From Winogradskyella thalassocola (GTDB taxonomy: Bacteria; Bacteroidota; Bacteroidia; Flavobacteriales; Flavobacteriaceae), in the NCBI RefSeq assembly GCF_900099995.1, contig NZ_FNCZ01000001.1:1364001-1428000 (forward strand): DNA of 64,000 bases. Direction: 5' to 3'. A program made the position numbers and the translations under genes. The notes below the pieces were generated by a model. That model had not been told where the DNA came from. It was given only the letters and a program-made list of their open reading frames with translations, and did not search any database. The number at the start of each line of letters is the position of its first letter. The first letter of the stretch is position 1. Of the stretch, positions 60,223 to 64,000 are shown one piece after another.

Positions 60223-61527
60223 ATGGGAAATTCAAAAAAAGATTCAAAAACAAAGAATAAAAAAGTGCCTTTAAAAGGTATGATGGATAATGTAATGGAG
60301 CAGTTTAATAGTGCTGCCAATCATATTAATCTTCATCCTAATATTAGGAAAATATTAAGCATCACTAACAACGAGATTTTGGTAAATTTTCCAGTGAAAA
60401 TGGATAATGGAGAAGTTGAAGTTTTTACAGGTTATCGCGTACAGCATAACGGTGCGTTAGGTCCTTATAAAGGTGGTTTACGTTACCATGCTACAGTAGA
60501 TTTAGATGCAGCAAGGGCATTAGCCATGTGGATGACATGGAAAACGTCTTTAGCTGGTTTACCATATGGTGGAGCAAAAGGAGGTATCAAAATTGATCCA
60601 GCATTATATTCAGAAAACGAACTAGAGCGTATAACAAGACGTTTTACCTATGCTTTAGCTGATAATATCGGTCCAGAGCATGATATTCCTGCTCCAGATG
60701 TTAATACTAACAGTCAAACTATGGCTTGGATTGCTGACACCTATATGAGTACAAGGCCTCCTGCGCAACGTTCAGCTAATCAGCATGTCGTTACAGGAAA
60801 GCCTGATGGAAGTGGAGGGCTAGAAGGTAGAGATAGAGCCACAGGATTTGGTGTTTATTTAACAATTAAATTTTGGGCAGACAAAAATGATATGGAATTA
60901 AACGGTAAAAAGTTTATCGTTCAAGGTTTTGGTAATGTTGGGTATTGGGCGTCGCATTTCTTAGAAAAAGATGGTGCGAAACTAGTAGGTGTTCAAGATG
61001 CTCAGGGAAGTATTCAAAATCAAGATGGTCTAGATGTTGAAGCACTATTTAAATATAATTTAGCAAACAAAGGAACTATTGTAAATTATCCAGATTCTAC
61101 TCCAGTTGAGAAGGGAGAATTCTTTTCATTAGACTGTGATATCTGTATTCCTGCAGCATTAGGAAATCAAATTACTAAAAAAAATGCGCCTAATATAAAA
61201 GCAAAGCTAATTGCTGAAGGTGCTAATGGTCCAACAAACGTTGAAGGTGAAAAAATATTGATGGAAAGAGGCATCGTTATTATTCCAGATATTTTATGTA
61301 ATTCGGGTGGTGTAATTGGAAGTTATTACGAATGGTTACAAAACAGAAGTGGTGAGATTTGGCATTTAGAAGAAGTTATGGAGAAGTTGCGTAATAAGCT
61401 TAAAGTATCTTTTGATAAAGTTTATAACTATTCAGAGAGTGAAGGTATAGATATGAGAACGGCTGCTTTTTGCATTGCTATAGAACGCATTGAAAAAGCT
61501 TATGTACAAAGAGGTATTTTTCCATAG
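60223..61527 (+). CDS. gdhA: Glu/Leu/Phe/Val-type dehydrogenase (glutamate dehydrogenase)
   Basis: This 434-residue NAD(P)-dependent enzyme interconverts glutamate and 2-oxoglutarate plus ammonia. Substrate-site motifs include GPYKGGLRYH, GLPYGGAKGGIKIDP with the catalytic Lys, and DIPAPDVNTN. The dinucleotide fold has VQGFGNVG. The hexameric family-II-like length (about 420-435) favours a catabolic or dual-cofactor enzyme rather than the 450-residue NADP form. A strong terminator follows. Confidence 0.93.
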   Translation: MGNSKKDSKTKNKKVPLKGMMDNVMEQFNSAANHINLHPNIRKILSITNNEILVNFPVKMDNGEVEVFTGYRVQHNGALGPYKGGLRYHATVDLDAARALAMWMTWKTSLAGLPYGGAKGGIKIDPALYSENELERITRRFTYALADNIGPEHDIPAPDVNTNSQTMAWIADTYMSTRPPAQRSANQHVVTGKPDGSGGLEGRDRATGFGVYLTIKFWADKNDMELNGKKFIVQGFGNVGYWASHFLEKDGAKLVGVQDAQGSIQNQDGLDVEALFKYNLANKGTIVNYPDSTPVEKGEFFSLDCDICIPAALGNQITKKNAPNIKAKLIAEGANGPTNVEGEKILMERGIVIIPDILCNSGGVIGSYYEWLQNRSGEIWHLEEVMEKLRNKLKVSFDKVYNYSESEGIDMRTAAFCIAIERIEKAYVQRGIFP

Positions 61528-61558
61528 ACTATAAAATCATAGGAGAATTTAATTTTAG

Positions 61559-61599
61559 AAAAGTAAGTATGCGTTTATATGACCATACTTACTTTTCTT
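61559..61599 (+). terminator. Rho-independent terminator of the glutamate dehydrogenase gene
   Basis: AAAAGTAAGTATG (61559-61571) and CATACTTACTTTT (61584-61596) form a perfect 13-bp stem with a 12-nt loop and a short T-rich tail. Confidence 0.85.
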
Positions 61600-61762
61600 G
61601 TTATATAGAAGTTTTAAAAAGTGTTTATACTAGAAAAGTAGAACTCTAAATGTTGTAAAAATTGTATTAAAATAAAGAATACTTAGAGACAGGGCTAATG
61701 TAATTTTCTATTGATATAGCTGTCTTAATGATTGCAAAATTAGATTAATTAATAATTAACAG

Positions 61763-62145
61763 TTCTATAATCCCCAGTTAAAGACTATTGTTTTTTCATG
61801 GGAAGATTTTCTATATGGATATGAAATTGCCGATAATCTTAATTCAGATATTCATGAATTTGGGCATGCTATTCACTTAAATGTTTCTCGTAAAAATGAT
61901 ATACGTAGTTTGATTTTTAATAAAGGGTTTAAAAAATTAACGACCTGCTTGCAGGAAAACGAATGGGTAAGACAAGATTTAATTGCTTCAAAATATTTTA
62001 GGGCATAGACTTATACCAATCAATATGAGTTTTTTGCTGTCCTACTAGAAAATTTTTTAGAAACTCCATTAGAATTTAATCCCAATTCCCAGAACTTTAT
62101 AGGTGTCTAAAACAGATGCTTAATTTTAAGTTTACTGAGTATTAG
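61763..62145 (+). pseudogene. decayed MtfA-type zinc peptidase (M90-like)
   Basis: One frame reads YNPQLKTIVFSWEDF, then NLNSDIHEFGHAIHLN, containing the HExxH zinc motif (HEFGH, 61853-61867), then ENEWVRQDLIASKYFRA followed by an in-frame TAG at 62006-62008. The same frame resumes with TNQYEFFAVLLENFLETPLEF, the 'NEAEFFAV' block of MtfA proteins. It then shifts by one base to continue FPELYRCLKQMLNFKF before TAG at 62143-62145. The 5' part is missing: a stop lies directly upstream. MtfA links to glucose uptake control in enterobacteria. The 672-bp gap between gdhA and the decarboxylase holds only this remnant and the terminator. Confidence 0.8.
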
Positions 62146-62198
62146 ATGCTGTTAAATGAAAATATATCTTATTTTTGACTAATGGAAATAACTAATTT

Positions 62199-63143
62199 AT
62201 GAAAAGAATTTTGGTAACTGGTGGGGCTGGATTTGTCGGTTCTCACTTATGTGAACGTCTATTAAATGAAGGTAATGAAATTATTTGTTTAGATAATTAT
62301 TTTACGGGTTCTAAGCGAAACATTGAACATTTAATGGATCACCATTATTTTGAATTAGTGCGACATGATATTACTAATCCTTATATGGCGGAAGTAGATG
62401 AAATATATAATCTAGCGTGTCCTGCTTCACCTGTGCATTACCAGCATAACCCTATAAAAACCGTAAAAACGTCTGTTATGGGAGCAATTAATATGTTGGG
62501 ACTAGCAAAACGTGTAGGAGCAAAAATATTACAGGCCTCTACTAGTGAGGTATATGGTGATCCAGCGGTACATCCACAACCTGAGAGTTATTGGGGGAAT
62601 GTAAATCCTATTGGATTGCGGTCTTGTTACGATGAGGGTAAGCGTTGTGCAGAAACTCTATTCATGGATTATCATAATCAAAATGATGTAGATGTTAAAA
62701 TCATTCGTATTTTTAATACATATGGTCCAAAAATGCATCCTCAAGATGGTCGTGTGGTTTCAAATTTTATTGTACAAGCTTTAAATGGTGATGATATTAC
62801 TATTTTTGGTAATGGAACGCAAACTAGAAGTTTTCAGTATGTAGATGATTTAGTTGAAGGTATGCATAGAATGATGAATAGTAGAGATGGTTTTGTTGGC
62901 CCGGTAAATATTGGAAACCCAATAGAATTTACTATGTTGGAATTGGCAAAAGAAGTAATCGATTTAACAAATTCTAATTCTAAAATCACTTTTCTTCCGT
63001 TACCACAAGATGATCCTTTACAACGTCAGCCAAATATTAGTTTAGCAAAGAAAGAATTAGATGGTTGGGAACCTAAAGTGCATTTGAAAGAAGGATTAGG
63101 GCATACAATTAAATATTTTGATAAATTATTAAAAGGGATATAA
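62199..63143 (+). CDS. UDP-glucuronate decarboxylase (UXS-type SDR)
   Basis: This 314-residue extended short-chain dehydrogenase is predicted to convert UDP-glucuronate to UDP-xylose for surface polysaccharide synthesis. The NAD loop is [12 protein letters not shown]. The catalytic Y-x3-K occurs in RSCYDEGKR, which together with [10 protein letters not shown] and [13 protein letters not shown] is typical of UXS rather than GalE or RmlB. Length fits the bacterial, cytosolic form. A bidirectional terminator follows. Confidence 0.92.
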   Translation: MKRILVTGGAGFVGSHLCERLLNEGNEIICLDNYFTGSKRNIEHLMDHHYFELVRHDITNPYMAEVDEIYNLACPASPVHYQHNPIKTVKTSVMGAINMLGLAKRVGAKILQASTSEVYGDPAVHPQPESYWGNVNPIGLRSCYDEGKRCAETLFMDYHNQNDVDVKIIRIFNTYGPKMHPQDGRVVSNFIVQALNGDDITIFGNGTQTRSFQYVDDLVEGMHRMMNSRDGFVGPVNIGNPIEFTMLELAKEVIDLTNSNSKITFLPLPQDDPLQRQPNISLAKKELDGWEPKVHLKEGLGHTIKYFDKLLKGI

Positions 63144-63157
63144 CCGTATTCCTCTAT

Positions 63158-63203
63158 AAAAAAAGCCGTCTTAAAAAACTAATAGTTTTAAGACGGCTTT
63201 TTT
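63158..63203. terminator. bidirectional terminator
   Basis: AAAAAAGCCGTCTTAAAA and TTTTAAGACGGCTTTTTT (right arm 63186-63203) form an 18-bp perfect stem with a short loop, flanked by A and T tracts. It serves the UXS gene and the leftward outer-membrane gene. Confidence 0.92.
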
Positions 63204-63219
63204 ATAATTAATAAGCGTA

Positions 63220-63792
63220 TTACAACTTAAACACAGCTTGTAAGTGATATTGATAATGATTATTGTCATAACCACTATCTGAATGGTTAAAAGCAAATTT
63301 AGCAATAGTTTGAGCTCTTAAGCCAAAAGTTCTATTTCTGTTTAACCAAAATAAAACGCCACCACCAATGTTTGCAGAGATGTTAGTCTCATCTATATGA
63401 AAGAAACCTACACCAGCATTAGCATATAAGTTAAACCAATCATTTCTAGCACGACCAAAAAGAAGTTCTCCAAAATAATATTTTACATGTGTATCTAAAG
63501 ATAAATAGTTATAATCCTCATTTGTATAACGGTAATCAATACTCGAATCATCGGTAAAACCGTTAAAAGTAATTGATTGTTCTATTGCAAATTGGTCTGT
63601 CCAGTTAAATTCAACTGCAGCAGAAATAGGAGTATTAAAGCTCCAATCCTCAGGACTATTAATTGGAGACTTAGTTCCCAAACTATTGATAGCATTGACA
63701 CCAATGCTCAGAAACCAATCTTTATCGTTTCTTTGTGCAAAAGAAGAGATGCTAAATGTTATTAATAAAGCTAGTAAAAGTATTTTTTTCAT
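63220..63792 (-). CDS. outer-membrane beta-barrel protein
   Basis: This 190-residue protein has a Sec signal (to about ISSFAQ, residue 20). Alternating amphipathic strands follow, with aromatic girdles (FNWTDQFAIEQSITFNGF, LSLDTHVKYYFGELLFG, NLYANAGVGFFHIDE), and it ends in a Phe-containing strand (YHLQAVFKL). This is the 8-strand OmpA/OmpW-like porin-fold layout common in Bacteroidota. No ligand can be inferred. It is transcribed leftward. The 208 bases upstream to the window edge are AT-rich with no feature recognised. Confidence 0.85.
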   Translation of the reverse strand: MKKILLLALLITFSISSFAQRNDKDWFLSIGVNAINSLGTKSPINSPEDWSFNTPISAAVEFNWTDQFAIEQSITFNGFTDDSSIDYRYTNEDYNYLSLDTHVKYYFGELLFGRARNDWFNLYANAGVGFFHIDETNISANIGGGVLFWLNRNRTFGLRAQTIAKFAFNHSDSGYDNNHYQYHLQAVFKL

Positions 63793-64000
63793 ACTAAAAT
63801 AATTTTTTCAAAGGTAAACTTTAATGATTATAAAACAAATATAGAGGTAAAGTTATTATAATAATAATCAAAAAAAATTAAAATTGATTTAAAATGGACA
63901 TAAAACCGATTTATTAGGGGGATTTTCGTCATTTTTTGCATTTAAATAATAATAATTTTTAAAAAGTTCAATTCATATGGCTTAAGGCTAGCCTAAAATA

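Overview
The window looks like a chromosomal segment of a marine-type Flavobacteriaceae bacterium (phylum Bacteroidota). It is AT-rich, its ribosome-binding regions are A-rich rather than Shine-Dalgarno-like, promoters have the TAnnTTTG -7 element, and the division/cell-wall cluster has the Bacteroidota order without murF. FtsZ ends in the Bacteroidota-type tail, and many proteins carry SPI/SPII signal peptides ending in FAQ or SxC.

Layout. 1-13 kb is housekeeping: a POT peptide transporter, a secreted thioredoxin, ComEC, an NlpC/P60 lipoprotein, the surE-small membrane protein-lpxB operon, a tail-specific protease preceded by a 90-bp tandem duplication carrying micro-ORFs, a DppC/OppC-type permease, EngB and an alpha/beta hydrolase. 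13.1-28.8 kb is the dcw cluster mraZ-rsmH-ftsL-ftsI-murE-mraY-murD-ftsW-murG-murC-ftsQ-ftsA-ftsZ, headed by a recognisable MraZ operator of 10-bp-phased GTGGT boxes. It is followed by yqeY, a tRNA-Arg(TCG) and three tandem copies of a hairpin repeat.

30.0-51.9 kb is the accessory heart of the window: two convergent gene strings encoding almost only exported or membrane proteins of protease/signalling families. The rightward string encodes a lipoprotein, a CHASE2 sensor, a FecR-like protein and a very large WD40-caspase. The leftward string encodes a trypsin-ankyrin protein, a DUF900-type alpha/beta hydrolase, a putative outer-membrane protein, a metacaspase with DUF4384, a TPR-CHAT protease and a caspase-TPR protein. 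They meet at the decayed 3' end of a second CHAT gene. Eight of the proteins share a short R-G site, usually [S/T/N]-R-G-[S/G/A/T], in linkers, propeptides or inter-subunit loops. I read this as a candidate extracytoplasmic proteolytic cascade in which Arg-specific metacaspase/trypsin activity processes its partners. That reading is inference; the shared motif is directly visible.

52-64 kb returns to ordinary genes: small hypotheticals, a FUSC transporter whose conserved N-terminus has no canonical start codon, a membrane-anchored FMN glutamate-synthase-like protein, DoxX, NhaA, glutamate dehydrogenase, a decayed MtfA-type peptidase, UDP-glucuronate decarboxylase and an outer-membrane barrel protein. 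I saw no CRISPR array, complete insertion sequence, integrase, rRNA or replication origin. All family assignments come from motif reading; no database search was run.
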